Of a stretch of DNA of 18,530 nt, positions 1 through 8,139 are shown one piece after another; positions within the stretch are counted from its first letter, which is position 1; each line of letters opens with the position of its first letter. Below the pieces are notes generated by a model, which did not search any database, was not told where the DNA came from, and saw nothing but the letters and a program-made list of their open reading frames with translations. Made by a program: the position numbers and the translations under genes. The DNA is from an uncultured Collinsella sp. (lineage in GTDB: Bacteria > Actinomycetota > Coriobacteriia > Coriobacteriales > Coriobacteriaceae): contig URWZ01000006.1 in the NCBI GenBank assembly GCA_900551625.1, forward strand, positions 1 through 18,530, given 5' to 3'.

Positions 1-20
1 GAGATGTGTATAAGAGACAG
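1..20. other. Nextera/Tn5 sequencing adapter (artefact)
   Basis: Bases 2-20 read AGATGTGTATAAGAGACAG, the Tn5 mosaic end used in Nextera libraries, and base 1 (G) fits the i7-side adapter. It is not genomic DNA. The polA reading frame runs straight into it, so the gene is cut here by library preparation or assembly. A conceptual ORF reading MCIRDR across this end is a familiar contaminant peptide. Confidence 0.97.
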
Positions 21-2529
21 GCATGGGGTGGTTCATGGCCGTGCGCTCGCCAAAGCCGCGGAGTTGCGGATTTTTGGCCTTGAGCTCCGGAATGTGGCGA
101 CGGCGGCCGTACATGGTCTCGGCGTAACCTGTCTGCTTGGCACGCACCACCACGTTGTCGAGGAACGTGCGCACACCCGGATAGGCCTCATAGTAGCGGT
201 CGATCATGTCGCGTGCCTCGGCCATCGAGATATGCAGCGACTGCGACAGACCGTAGGCCTGCTGGCCATACACAATGCCAAAGTTCACGGCCTTGGCGCG
301 ACTGCGCAAGTCGGGCGTTACCTCGGACACCGGCACGCCAAACACGCGTGCCGCCGTCTCGGCATGGAAGTCCTCGCCCTCGTTAAAGGCGCGCACCAGG
401 TGCTCGTCACCTGAGAGATGTGCCAGCAGACGCAGCTCGATCTGCGAGTAGTCCACCGCCAAAAAGACGCTTCCCTCGCCTGCCGAAAACGCCGTCTTGA
501 CGGTACGGCCCAGCTCAGAGCGCGTCGGGATGTTCTGCAGGTTCGGGTCGCTCGAGGACAGACGCCCCGTTGCCGTGATGGTCTGGTTGTACGTGGTGTG
601 CACGCGACCGTCACCGCGGCGCAGCGGGCCCAGCGTGTCCAGATAGGTGGACTTGATTTTGGACTTCTCACGCCAATCCAAGATCAGGCGCACGATTTCG
701 TGGTCACGGGCAAGATCGCTCAGCACCTTGGCGTTGGTCGAATAGTAGCCGCGCTTGGTCTTTTTGAGGCCCTTGGTCGGAAGCCCCATCACATCAAAGA
801 GTACGTGCGACAGCTGCATGGGACTGCCAATGTTAAAGGTCTCGTCACCCGCCAGGTCGCGAATGCTGCGCTCGACCTCGGTAATCTGGGTCGCCAAGCC
901 CTCGGACAGACTGTGCAGGCGGTCGGGGTCCACGAGCATGCCCGCGCGCTCCATCTTGGCAAGTACCGGAACGAGCGGCATCTCGATGCCATCGAACACG
1001 TTGGCGGCGTTCTCGCGTGCCATGCGGTCGCGCAGCGGTGCGACCAGTGCCAGCGTCAAGGCCGCCGTGCGAGCGGCGGGCGCAGGAGCATCCTCGCCAG
1101 CACCCTCCGCACCGCGCACCGCAGGCAGCGCCATCTGCAGATAGGTATCGGCCAGATACGCCTCGTCAAACTCGGAGCGGTCGGAATCCAACAGGTAGGC
1201 GGCGACCACGGTGTCGAAGATGCGCGTGGAATCGACTGCCAGCGGATCCATGAGCTCGGGCTCGGAAGAATCGATGGGCGAAAGCTCATGCAGCAGCGCC
1301 TTCGTATCCGGGCTCGCCACGCGGCCCTCCATAAACAGGCGCGCAAGCACGCCGGCAATCACGCCGTGGGCGAAGTTGAAGCCATCGACTACGCCAGTGG
1401 TACCGCCGTCGCCCTCCTCAAGCGCAAGCAGCCCCTTGGACGTCGCCAGCCACAGCGTACGCGTCAGGCCAAAGAGCGCACCCTCCTCCTTGTCATCGTC
1501 CACCACGGCGGCAATCCACTCGCCCGCCTCGATCGCACGAGTAACCTCGGCGGCAACGGCAGCGAGCGCCTCGGCATCGCCGGCGGCAGCGCGCATAACG
1601 GGGGGAATCTCAAACGCGCTGGCGGTGACCGCAGCCCCACCCTCGCCACCAATCAGTGACAAGAAACGGTTCTGCATGGCCGTAATGCCGAGTGCTCCCA
1701 GTGCCGCGGACACTTCATCGGCAGAAAACGCCGGGAAGGACGTTTCGTCAAAGTCGAGCTCGACAGGCGCATCGGTGCGAATGGTCGCAACCTTGCGGCT
1801 CAGCAGCGCATCGTCGATGTGCGCACGCAGGTTCTCGCCCATCTTGCCCTTGACCTCGTCAGCGTGCGCGATGACCTCGTCCAAGCTGCCGTACTGCGCG
1901 ATGAGCGCGCTCGCCTTTTTGGGGCCGATGCCCGGTACGCCGGGAATGTTGTCCGACGTATCACCCTTCAGACCGTAAAAATCGGGCACGAGCGCCGGCG
2001 TAATGCCGTGATACAGGTCATCCACGCTCTCGGGCGTCATAATCGCTACGTCGGACAGACCCTTGCGGGTCGAGACCACGTTGACGTGCTCGGTCACAAG
2101 CTGATACATGTCGCGGTCGCCGGTCACCAGCAGCACGTCGCAGCCGGCTTCCTCACCCAGGCGAGCCATGGTACCCAGGATATCGTCGCCTTCCCAGCCC
2201 TCGGACTGCAAAATCGGCACGTTGAGCGCGGCGAGCAGCTCCTTAATCATGGGAAACTGCGCGTGCAGATCGGGATCCATGGGCGGACGCTGCGCCTTAT
2301 ACTGCGGCAGCATCTCCATGCGTACGCGCGGCTTGCCCTTGTCAAACGCCACGACCACACCGTCGGGGTTAAAGGCGTCGATCATCTTGAGAAACATGTT
2401 CAGAAAGCCAAAGATCGCGTTGGTGGGGCGACCGTCCGGCGCGTTCATGGTCGGCGGCACGGCGTGGAAGGCGCGGTGCATGAGCGAGTTGCCGTCAATA
2501 ACGGCAAAGGTGCGGCGCTTGTCAGACAT
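21..2529 (-). CDS. polA: DNA polymerase I, C-terminally truncated by the window end
   Basis: This is DNA polymerase I, which removes RNA primers and fills gaps in replication and repair. About 836 codons are present, reading from ATG at 2529 (MSDKRRTFAVIDGNSLMHRAFHA). The start is preceded by a modest GAGG ribosome site. The N-terminal 5'-3' exonuclease spans residues 1 to about 300, with GWEGDDILGT and the helix-hairpin-helix region SDNIPGVPGIGPKKA (D193). A 3'-5' exonuclease-like region covers roughly 310-510. The polymerase domain follows, with motif A DYSQIELR at 693-700 and motif B (R742, K746, F750, Y754). The frame breaks at AMNHPM where the adapter starts. Compared with E. coli (928 aa) about 80-90 residues are missing, including the HDE motif C. 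In the proofreading region the DxE site reads D344-D-D346, although D439 and D501 align with the other metal ligands, so proofreading is uncertain. The gene is divergent from the aminopeptidase. Confidence 0.97.
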
Positions 2530-2637
2530 ATTGAATACCTCGCTTTGGGCTGGGCACGGTTTGCTCACTCCAGTTTACACGCTCCCCGCCCCGCGGCCAC
2601 TGCACATCAAGCTCCCCTGCCGCCGCGAGCCCGCGCG

Positions 2638-2646
2638 TGATACGAT
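2638..2646 (+). promoter_or_regulatory. Possible extended -10 promoter for the M18 aminopeptidase
   Basis: TGATACGAT fits an extended -10 (TGnTANNAT) about 50 nt before the aminopeptidase ATG, with no convincing -35. The same nonamer occurs upstream of the phosphate permease at 11461-11469. The rest of the 166-nt divergent gap to polA shows no other clear signal. A weak TAAACT could be the polA -10 on the minus strand (2572-2577). Confidence 0.35.
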
Positions 2647-2695
2647 GGCTCACGGTACATCAACCAGCACGATCGATCCGAAAGGAGCCTGCGTC

Positions 2696-4093
2696 ATGGA
2701 GCGTCCCTGCGCATGGAAAAAGTACACGCCACAGCAAGTCGAGGAGCTCGAGGAGCTTTGCCGCGGCTATAAGCAGTTTTTGAGCGAGAACAAGACCGAG
2801 CGCCTGTGCGTCAAGACCGGTATCAAGATGGCCGAGGAGGCGGGATACGTCGACCTGGAGACCGTGATCGCCGAAGGCCGCGAGCTCAAGGCAGGCGACA
2901 AGGTGTACGCCGCCAACCACGGCAAGGACCTTATGCTCGTCAACCTGGGCACCACCCCGCTCGAGCAGGGCTTTAACATCCTGGGCGCCCACGTGGACTC
3001 GCCGCGCCTGGACCTCAAGCAAAATCCCGCCTTCGAGGCCGGCGACATGGCCTACCTCGACACGCACTACTACGGCGGCGTCAAGAGCTACCACTGGGTG
3101 GCCTCCCCGCTTGCACTTGTAGGCGTCATCTGCAAAAAGGACGGCACCACCGTCGACATCAACATCGGCGACAAGGCGGACGACCCGGTCTTTACCATCT
3201 CCGACCTGCTGATCCACCTCTCGAGCGAGCAGATGTCCAAGCCCGCCAAGGACGCCGTCGACGCCGAGATCCTCGACGTGATCGTGGGCGGCCGTCCCGT
3301 CAAGTTTGACGAGGACGACAAGGACGCCCCCAAGGAGCCCGTCAAGCAGATGTTCCTGGACATCCTCAAGGAGCAGTACGACGTCGAGGAGGAGGACTTC
3401 CTCTCCGCCGAGATCGAGGTCGTGCCCGCCGGCCCCGCCCGCGACATGGGCCTCGACCGCTCCATGATTTTGGGCTATGGCCACGACGACCGCGTCTGCG
3501 CCTACCCCTCCATGCTCGCCCAGATCAATGTGGCCAACGTGGAGCGCACGAGCATCACGCTCATCGTCGATAAGGAGGAGATCGGCTCCGTAGGTGCCAC
3601 CGGCATGACGAGCCGTTTCTTCGAGAACACCGTCGCCGAGATCATGACGCTCGCCGGCGAGGATAGCCCGCTGACCCTACGCCGCGCACTCGCCCGCAGC
3701 CGCATGCTCTCCTCCGACGTGTCTGCCGGCTTCGACCCGGGCTATGCCGGCAAGTTCGAAACCAAGAACGCCGCCTTTATGGGTCGTGGCCTGTGCTTTA
3801 ACAAGTACACGGGCAGCCGCGGCAAGGGCGGTTCAAACGACGCCGACGCCGAGTACGTGGCCCTCGTCCGCGACATCATGGACGAGGCCGGCGTGGACTT
3901 CCAGACCTGCGAGCTCGGCCGCGTCAACGCGGGCGGCGGCGGCACCATCGCCTACATCATGGCCAAGTACGGCATGAACGTCATCGACTCCGGTGTTGCC
4001 GTCCTGTCCATGCACGCCCTGTGGGAAGTCGCCAACAAGGCCGACATCTACGAGGCCTACCGCGGCTACAAGGCTTTCCTCGAGCGCGCCTAA
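2696..4093 (+). CDS. apeA: M18-family aminopeptidase (aspartyl aminopeptidase-like)
   Basis: This is a 465-residue zinc metallo-aminopeptidase of peptidase family M18, type 1 (ApeA-like). It is cytoplasmic, with no signal peptide, and trims N-terminal residues from peptides. The dinuclear metal and catalytic residues are visible: H99 and D101 in AHVDSPRLDLK, D264 or D265 in GYGHDDR, E294-E295 in DKEEIGS, D341 in SSDVSAGFDP and H440 in LSMHALWEV. Length is normal for the family. The frame is open far upstream, but ATG 2696 is chosen because AAAGGAG sits 8 nt before it and MERPCAWKKY is a typical family N-terminus. Codon usage is strongly C-ending, so a long reverse ORF on the other strand is a shadow. 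Substrate preference cannot be read from sequence. Confidence 0.95.
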   Translation: MERPCAWKKYTPQQVEELEELCRGYKQFLSENKTERLCVKTGIKMAEEAGYVDLETVIAEGRELKAGDKVYAANHGKDLMLVNLGTTPLEQGFNILGAHVDSPRLDLKQNPAFEAGDMAYLDTHYYGGVKSYHWVASPLALVGVICKKDGTTVDINIGDKADDPVFTISDLLIHLSSEQMSKPAKDAVDAEILDVIVGGRPVKFDEDDKDAPKEPVKQMFLDILKEQYDVEEEDFLSAEIEVVPAGPARDMGLDRSMILGYGHDDRVCAYPSMLAQINVANVERTSITLIVDKEEIGSVGATGMTSRFFENTVAEIMTLAGEDSPLTLRRALARSRMLSSDVSAGFDPGYAGKFETKNAAFMGRGLCFNKYTGSRGKGGSNDADAEYVALVRDIMDEAGVDFQTCELGRVNAGGGGTIAYIMAKYGMNVIDSGVAVLSMHALWEVANKADIYEAYRGYKAFLERA

Positions 4094-4108
4094 CCAGTCC
4101 CTTATAAC

Positions 4109-4178
4109 TTGCGGTGAAATACGGACTAAACTGGCCCATAAACGGCCAAAACAGACCGTATTCCACCGCAACTTTTTT
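4109..4178 (+). repeat. 63-bp imperfect palindrome with T-tract between the aminopeptidase and yaaA
   Basis: The outer arms (4109-4124 and 4156-4171) are complementary over 16 bp with one mismatch. Inner arms TGGCC/GGCCA (4132-4136 and 4144-4148) close a 7-nt loop. Between outer and inner stems both internal-loop strands are exactly 7 nt. A run of six T follows at 4173-4178. As RNA it could act as an intrinsic terminator for the aminopeptidase, but the yaaA ribosome site starts only a few bases later, leaving no room for a separate promoter downstream of it. An attenuator, a 5' UTR element or a dispersed palindromic repeat are alternatives. Confidence 0.75.
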
Positions 4179-4193
4179 GGCAGAGGAGAGTCC

Positions 4194-5003
4194 ATGCTGC
4201 AGGTCATCATTTCGCCCGCCAAGCAGATGCGCGCGGCCCAAGATGCTTTTGAAGTCCTGGGCATTCCACCTTTTGCGCACGAGACGGCTCGCCTCCACCA
4301 CGCACTGCTAGATATCGAACGAAATGAAGGCAGCGGCGGCCTGCAGGCGCTATGGAACGTGAGTGACAAACTGCTGGGGCCTTGCCTCAACACCCTGCAC
4401 GAGTTCGGTCCCATCCTGAAAAACGGCGATCTCGACAATCCCGCACTCGCCCGTCACCTCTCCCCTGCCGTCATGTCCTATCACGGCATTCAATACCAGA
4501 GCATGGCGCCCGAGGTGATGGATGCCGCACAACTCGACTGGCTGCAAAACCATCTCTGGATCCTCTCCGGATTGTACGGATGCGTGCGGCCTTTCCATGG
4601 CGTTGAGCCCTATCGGCTCGAAATGGGAGCCAAGCTCGCCGTCGACAACGCCCGTGACCTCTATGCGTTTTGGGGCGACAAACTTGCATGCGCCATTGCG
4701 CCGACCGGCTCCAACACCACGGTCGTCAACCTTGCCAGCGTGGAGTACGCCAAGGCCGTTCTACCCCATCTCGCAGGCGACGCCACAACCATCACTTGTC
4801 TCTTTGGCGAAGGTGTCCGCAACGGCAAGCCCATCCAGCGATCGACCGCCAGCAAAAAGGCACGCGGCTCCATGGTGCGCTGGATGGCAGAAAACAAGCT
4901 CGAGGATGTAAGCGGGCTCACCGCGTTCGACGTTGGTTATCGTCACCTTCCCGAGCTTTCAAATAAAAACACTTTGGTCTTCCTGAACGAACAGGCCTTG
5001 TAG
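4194..5003 (+). CDS. yaaA: YaaA family (UPF0246/DUF328) peroxide-stress protein
   Basis: This is a 269-residue cytoplasmic protein of the YaaA family, which in E. coli limits intracellular free iron and DNA damage during hydrogen peroxide stress and has a DNA-binding fold. Family signatures run the whole length: MLQVIISPAKQM at the N-terminus, SYHGIQYQSM, LSGLYGCVRPFHGVEPYRLEM, VVNLASVEYAKAV and KKARGSMVRWMAE near the C-terminus. The length is close to the E. coli protein (about 258). The frame is open further upstream, but ATG 4194 has AGAGGAG just before it and matches the family start. The large palindrome 4109-4178 ends immediately upstream of the ribosome site. The gene converges on the small membrane-protein gene 40 nt downstream, and no clear terminator lies in that gap. 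Confidence 0.95.
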   Translation: MLQVIISPAKQMRAAQDAFEVLGIPPFAHETARLHHALLDIERNEGSGGLQALWNVSDKLLGPCLNTLHEFGPILKNGDLDNPALARHLSPAVMSYHGIQYQSMAPEVMDAAQLDWLQNHLWILSGLYGCVRPFHGVEPYRLEMGAKLAVDNARDLYAFWGDKLACAIAPTGSNTTVVNLASVEYAKAVLPHLAGDATTITCLFGEGVRNGKPIQRSTASKKARGSMVRWMAENKLEDVSGLTAFDVGYRHLPELSNKNTLVFLNEQAL

Positions 5004-5043
5004 GACCACCGCTACTTTTAAATGTGCTGCCTAGGCACGGCGT

Positions 5044-5559
5044 CTATTCCGCCAAGCCGTCGGCTTTGGCAATTTCATTTGTCGAACCGTCCTGATAGGC
5101 AATCTTGACGTGCTCGACCTCGGACACCGCAACACCCGTCGGAGGCTCCAGACGCCATTCCGTCAAGGCGATATCCATGGTCGTGGGCACATCCCCTTGA
5201 TCTTTGAGCTCAACCAACAGCGTCTTAAGCGACGCATCGAAGGTCGCGCGCTCGATCTCTTCACCAGGAATGGAACCACCGCTCAGCTGCAGCTGGACAA
5301 ACTCATCGCGCGGATACCAATAGTCGCCCGGCGCGGCAACGGTGTTGCCGCCCGTAACCTTCACTGTCATGGTCGGCAGGGCATCGTCGGCCTCAAACTC
5401 CCATTCAGCGCCGCCGCGACCACCAAACGTCCAGATACAAAAGGCAATCACCAGCACGGCAAGCACCGCAAAACCAATCGCGACAAGGCCATGGTGCGCA
5501 CGGCTTTCCTCGGCCGATACATCCCATTGCGTCTCTCGATATAGATGCTTGTCTTCCAT
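5044..5559 (-). CDS. Small single-pass membrane protein of unknown function
   Basis: This is a 171-residue protein I do not recognise. Residues 1-23 are polar (MEDKHLYRETQWDVSAEES). Residues 24-43 (GLVAIGFAVLAVLVIAFCIW) form one hydrophobic helix. The rest is a soluble domain with alternating hydrophobic strands, probably beta-rich and outside the membrane, carrying WEFEADDALPTMTVKVTGGN and a YWYPRDEFVQLQLSGG stretch. There is no lipobox and no catalytic motif. The open frame continues far upstream antisense to thiC, but ATG 5559 is chosen because GGGGAGG sits 5 nt before it and codon usage upstream is shadow-like. It is divergent from thiC and shares about 70 nt of upstream DNA with the riboswitch promoter; nothing else ties it to thiamine. 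Confidence 0.8.
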   Translation of the reverse strand: MEDKHLYRETQWDVSAEESRAHHGLVAIGFAVLAVLVIAFCIWTFGGRGGAEWEFEADDALPTMTVKVTGGNTVAAPGDYWYPRDEFVQLQLSGGSIPGEEIERATFDASLKTLLVELKDQGDVPTTMDIALTEWRLEPPTGVAVSEVEHVKIAYQDGSTNEIAKADGLAE

Positions 5560-5609
5560 GTACGCCTCCCCACAGGCACGCTCGTTAGGCCAATCGTACC
5601 CATTCGAGC

Positions 5610-5615
5610 TATACT
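5610..5615 (+). promoter_or_regulatory. Probable -10 box of the thiC promoter
   Basis: TATACT lies about 16 nt before the first conserved block of the TPP riboswitch, so a transcript starting near 5622 would include the full aptamer. The -35 is weak: TTAGGC at 5585-5590 gives a 19-nt spacer. Confidence 0.45.
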
Positions 5616-5631
5616 TGAGCCCATTACATAA

Positions 5632-5726
5632 ACGGGGAGCTTGCAGGACAAGACGGCAGGCTGAGACTGGGCGCGCCCGCCCTGACCCGCAAACCTGATA
5701 TGGGTAATGCCAACGAAGGGAGCCGT
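5632..5726 (+). promoter_or_regulatory. TPP riboswitch (THI element) controlling thiC
   Basis: The conserved THI-box blocks occur in order: CGGGGAGC at 5633-5640, GGCTGAGA at 5659-5666, GACCCGCAAACCTGAT at 5684-5699 and GGGTAATGCCAACGAAGGGA at 5702-5721. Thiamine pyrophosphate binding to this aptamer normally represses thiamine genes. The closing stem is short, as I see only ACGG/CCGT. The thiC Shine-Dalgarno AAGGGAG (5716-5722) is inside the last conserved block, 8 nt before the ATG, and no terminator hairpin fits between aptamer and start. This argues for translational control by direct occlusion of the ribosome site. Confidence 0.93.
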
Positions 5727-5730
5727 GCCA

Positions 5731-7065
5731 ATGAGCACACAGACCGAGCCCAAGCTCGTCACGCAAATCGACTTCGCCCGCGCCGGGCAGATCACACCGC
5801 AGATGAAGGAGGTCGCCGAGCGCGAGCATCGCGACCCCGAGTACATCCGCGAGCGCGTGGCCGACGGCCGCATCGCCATTCCCGCCAACATCGTGCACAT
5901 CAAAAAGGGCATGCGCGCCTTTGGCGTCGGTGAGGGCCTGTCCACCAAGGTCAACGTGAACCTGGGCATCTCGGGCGACAAGGCCGATGCCGCCGAGGAA
6001 TGGAAGAAGGTCAAGATCGCCGAGGACTTTGGCGCCGACGCCATCATGGACCTCTCCAACTCGGGCAAGACACGCCAGTTCCGCCAGCAGCTCATCGACG
6101 AGACGCCGCTCATGGTGGGCACCGTCCCCATGTACGACGCCATCGGCTACATGGAAAAGCCGCTGGTCAAACTTACCAAGGACGACCTGCTCGAGGTCGT
6201 GCGCGCACACGCCGAGGACGGCGTGGACTTTATGACCATCCACTGCGGCATCAATAAATCGGTCATCAAAACTTTCAAGGAGACCGGCCGCCTTATGAAC
6301 ATCGTCAGCCGCGGCGGCTCGCTGCTGTTTGGATGGATGGAGGTCACCGGCAACGAGAATCCGTTCTACGAGTTCTACGACGAGGTGCTCGAAATCTGCC
6401 ACGAGTACGACGTGACCATCTCGCTCGGCGACTCCTGCCGCCCGGGCTGTCTCTACGATTCCAACGACGCCACCGAGACCGCCGAGATGATTGAGCTCGG
6501 CAAGTTGTGCAAGCGCGCCTGGGCCGCCGGCGTCCAGGTTATGGTCGAGGGACCGGGCCACATGGCGCTCGACGAGATCGCCGCCAATATGAAGCTGCAG
6601 AAGCGCCTGTGCCACAACGCCCCGTTCTATGTGCTCGGGCCGCTGGTGACCGATATCGGCGTGGGTTACGACCACATCACCGCAGCCATCGGCGGCGCTA
6701 TCTCCGCGAGCTCGGGCGCCGACTTCCTGTGCTACGTGACGCCCGCCGAACACCTGTGCCTGCCCAACGCCCAGGACGTGCTCGACGGCCTCATGGCCAC
6801 CAAGATCGCCGCACACGCCGCCGACATCGCCAAGAAGGTGCCCCACACCCGCGACATGGACGACAAGATGGGCCAGGCACGCCGCAAGCTCGACTGGGAC
6901 GCCATGTGGAAGTGCGCGCTCGACCCGGTCACCGGTAAGAAGCGCTACGAGGAATCCCCCGCCGCCACCGAGGGCACCTGCACCATGTGCGGCAAGATGT
7001 GCGCCGTCCGCACCGTCAACAAGGTGTTCGAGGGTACGACGATCGATCTCGGCATGGAGGACTAG
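5731..7065 (+). CDS. thiC: Phosphomethylpyrimidine synthase ThiC (short form)
   Basis: ThiC is a non-canonical radical-SAM enzyme that rearranges aminoimidazole ribotide into hydroxymethylpyrimidine phosphate, the pyrimidine half of thiamine. The 444 residues lack the N-terminal extension of the proteobacterial enzyme (631 aa in E. coli), as in many anaerobes. Recognisable family stretches include IPANIVHIKKGMRAFGVGEG, KVNVNLGIS, ADAIMDLSN, FMTIHCGI, VSRGGS, GDSCRPGC, VMVEGPGHM, YVLGPLVTDIGVGYDHI and CYVTPAEHLCLP. The C-terminal cluster-binding cysteines are C417, C420 and C424 (CTMCGKMC), a CX2CX3C spacing. ATG 5731 is chosen because AAGGGAG of the riboswitch is 8 nt upstream; an in-frame ATG at 5707 lies inside the aptamer. 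thiD follows 182 nt downstream. Confidence 0.97.
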   Translation: MSTQTEPKLVTQIDFARAGQITPQMKEVAEREHRDPEYIRERVADGRIAIPANIVHIKKGMRAFGVGEGLSTKVNVNLGISGDKADAAEEWKKVKIAEDFGADAIMDLSNSGKTRQFRQQLIDETPLMVGTVPMYDAIGYMEKPLVKLTKDDLLEVVRAHAEDGVDFMTIHCGINKSVIKTFKETGRLMNIVSRGGSLLFGWMEVTGNENPFYEFYDEVLEICHEYDVTISLGDSCRPGCLYDSNDATETAEMIELGKLCKRAWAAGVQVMVEGPGHMALDEIAANMKLQKRLCHNAPFYVLGPLVTDIGVGYDHITAAIGGAISASSGADFLCYVTPAEHLCLPNAQDVLDGLMATKIAAHAADIAKKVPHTRDMDDKMGQARRKLDWDAMWKCALDPVTGKKRYEESPAATEGTCTMCGKMCAVRTVNKVFEGTTIDLGMED

Positions 7066-7160
7066 CCTTATCGCCGCGACCGCCTATGGGCTCGCCGCAG
7101 CACCTGCCAACTGTTAACCTGTGAACATTTGCTTGCATTTGCGTAAAAATTGCATCTCGC

Positions 7161-7195
7161 GCCCGGGTTCGGCATATCGCCGGCCTGGGCCTCTT
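7161..7195 (+). terminator. Possible terminator hairpin after thiC
   Basis: A GC-rich imperfect hairpin (arms 7161-7173 and 7179-7190, with mismatches) is followed by CTCTTT. It lies about 95 nt after the thiC stop and directly before the thiD -10 box, which would separate the two transcripts. The T-tract is short, so termination may be partial. Confidence 0.4.
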
Positions 7196-7201
7196 TATAA
7201 T
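7196..7201 (+). promoter_or_regulatory. Likely -10 box of a thiD promoter
   Basis: A perfect TATAAT lies 46 nt before the thiD ATG, in an otherwise GC-rich stretch. There is no good -35 at 16-18 nt; the sequence there is CATATC-like. I see no second riboswitch here, so thiD would escape direct TPP control if expressed from this promoter. Confidence 0.5.
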
Positions 7202-7247
7202 GCGGGGTAAAAGACCCATTTGAATCCGACCAGACAAGGGAGCGAAC

Positions 7248-8078
7248 ATGGATCGCAGCAAGGTACCTGCCGTTCTATCCATCGCGGGATCCGATTCCAG
7301 CGGCGGTGCCGGCATTCAGGCCGACATCAAGACCATCACGGCGCACCGCCTGTATGCCGAGACGGCCATCACAGCCATCACAGCGCAAAACACACTGGGC
7401 GTTACCGCCGTGCAGAACATCTCCCCGGATATTGTCGCGGCGCAGATCGATGCCGTTTTTGACGATATTCGACCCAGCGCCGTCAAGATCGGCATGGTTT
7501 CCTCTGCCGAGATTATCGAGGTTATCGCCGACCGCTTGAGCGCCTGGGACGCACAAAATATCGTCGTCGACCCCGTCATGGTCGCCACCTCGGGTGCTCG
7601 CTTCATTGCCGAGGATGCCGCTGAGGCACTCATCCGCCGCCTGTTCCCGCTGGCGACCGTTATCACGCCCAACATTCCCGAGGCCATGGCGCTGCTCGAT
7701 TATGAGGTCGATTCCGAACGCACGCAGCAAAATGCCGCCATGCTTCTCACCCGTCGCTTTGGCTGCGCGTCTCTCGTTAAGGGCGGGCATTTTGTCAACG
7801 AGGCCAACGATGTGCTAGCAGAGCCCGCGCCGCTCGATGACGAGGGCAACCATCTGGGCGATCCGCTCACCACGTGGTTCCGCCACAAGCGCATCGAGAC
7901 CGGCAACACGCACGGTACTGGCTGTACGCTTTCGTCCGCCATCGCCTGCGCGCTGGCCCAGGGCATGGATCTTGCCGATGCCGTCAACGCCGGCAAGGCC
8001 TACCTAACGGGTGCTCTCGCCGCTGGCTTTGACATGGGCAAAGGCTCCGGCCCCGTCAACCACATGTGGCAGTATTAA
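7248..8078 (+). CDS. thiD: Hydroxymethylpyrimidine/phosphomethylpyrimidine kinase ThiD
   Basis: ThiD phosphorylates HMP and then HMP-P to HMP-PP, the pyrimidine donor for thiamine phosphate synthase, in the cytoplasm. The 276 residues show the ribokinase-like fold signatures: N-terminal SIAGSDSSGGAGIQADIKT for pyrimidine binding, the DPVMVATSGARFI segment, VITPNIPEA, LVKGGHF, and the C-terminal anion-hole motif NTHGTGCTLSSAIA with the conserved Cys. Start ATG 7248 has AAGGGAG just upstream. It is codirectional with thiC but separated by 182 nt that carry a hairpin and a TATAAT box, so it may form its own unit. The gene ends 14 nt before a strong hairpin shared with the convergent SGNH-hydrolase gene. 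No thiazole-branch gene or thiE is in the window. Confidence 0.97.
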   Translation: MDRSKVPAVLSIAGSDSSGGAGIQADIKTITAHRLYAETAITAITAQNTLGVTAVQNISPDIVAAQIDAVFDDIRPSAVKIGMVSSAEIIEVIADRLSAWDAQNIVVDPVMVATSGARFIAEDAAEALIRRLFPLATVITPNIPEAMALLDYEVDSERTQQNAAMLLTRRFGCASLVKGGHFVNEANDVLAEPAPLDDEGNHLGDPLTTWFRHKRIETGNTHGTGCTLSSAIACALAQGMDLADAVNAGKAYLTGALAAGFDMGKGSGPVNHMWQY

Positions 8079-8091
8079 GATTCGCAGTCCA

Positions 8092-8130
8092 AAGCCACCG
8101 CAAAGGCGCCCGTCCCCTTTGCGGTGGCTT
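8092..8130. terminator. Symmetric hairpin between convergent thiD and SGNH hydrolase genes
   Basis: There is a perfect 15-bp inverted repeat (arms 8092-8106 and 8116-8130, AAGCCACCGCAAAGG and its complement) with a 9-nt loop. It sits in the 61-nt gap between two convergent stop codons. T-tracts are short on both strands (CTT on plus, CTTTG on minus), but position and stem strength suggest a bidirectional terminator. Confidence 0.75.
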
Positions 8131-8139
8131 GGGGTCGCG

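Noticed and set aside
4..414. ORF beginning MCIRDR at the left end, and the similar [10 protein letters not shown] at the right end
   Set aside because: These residues are translated Nextera adapter, a well-known artefact peptide.
418..1659. 413-codon plus-strand ORF, and several others, across 4-2640
   Set aside because: They are antisense to polA, whose motifs are unmistakable on the minus strand. High GC removes stops in shadow frames, and the translations are Arg/His-rich with no domain.
2660..3484. 274-codon minus-strand ORF antisense to the M18 aminopeptidase
   Set aside because: The Val/Leu/Gly/His-rich translation mirrors the strongly C-ending codons of the real gene; it has no start signal or family motif.
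5560..6846. Long upstream extension of the small membrane protein antisense to thiC (600 codons in all)
   Set aside because: The extension overlaps the riboswitch and most of thiC in reverse and is shadow-like. A good SD at ATG 5559 gives the real start.
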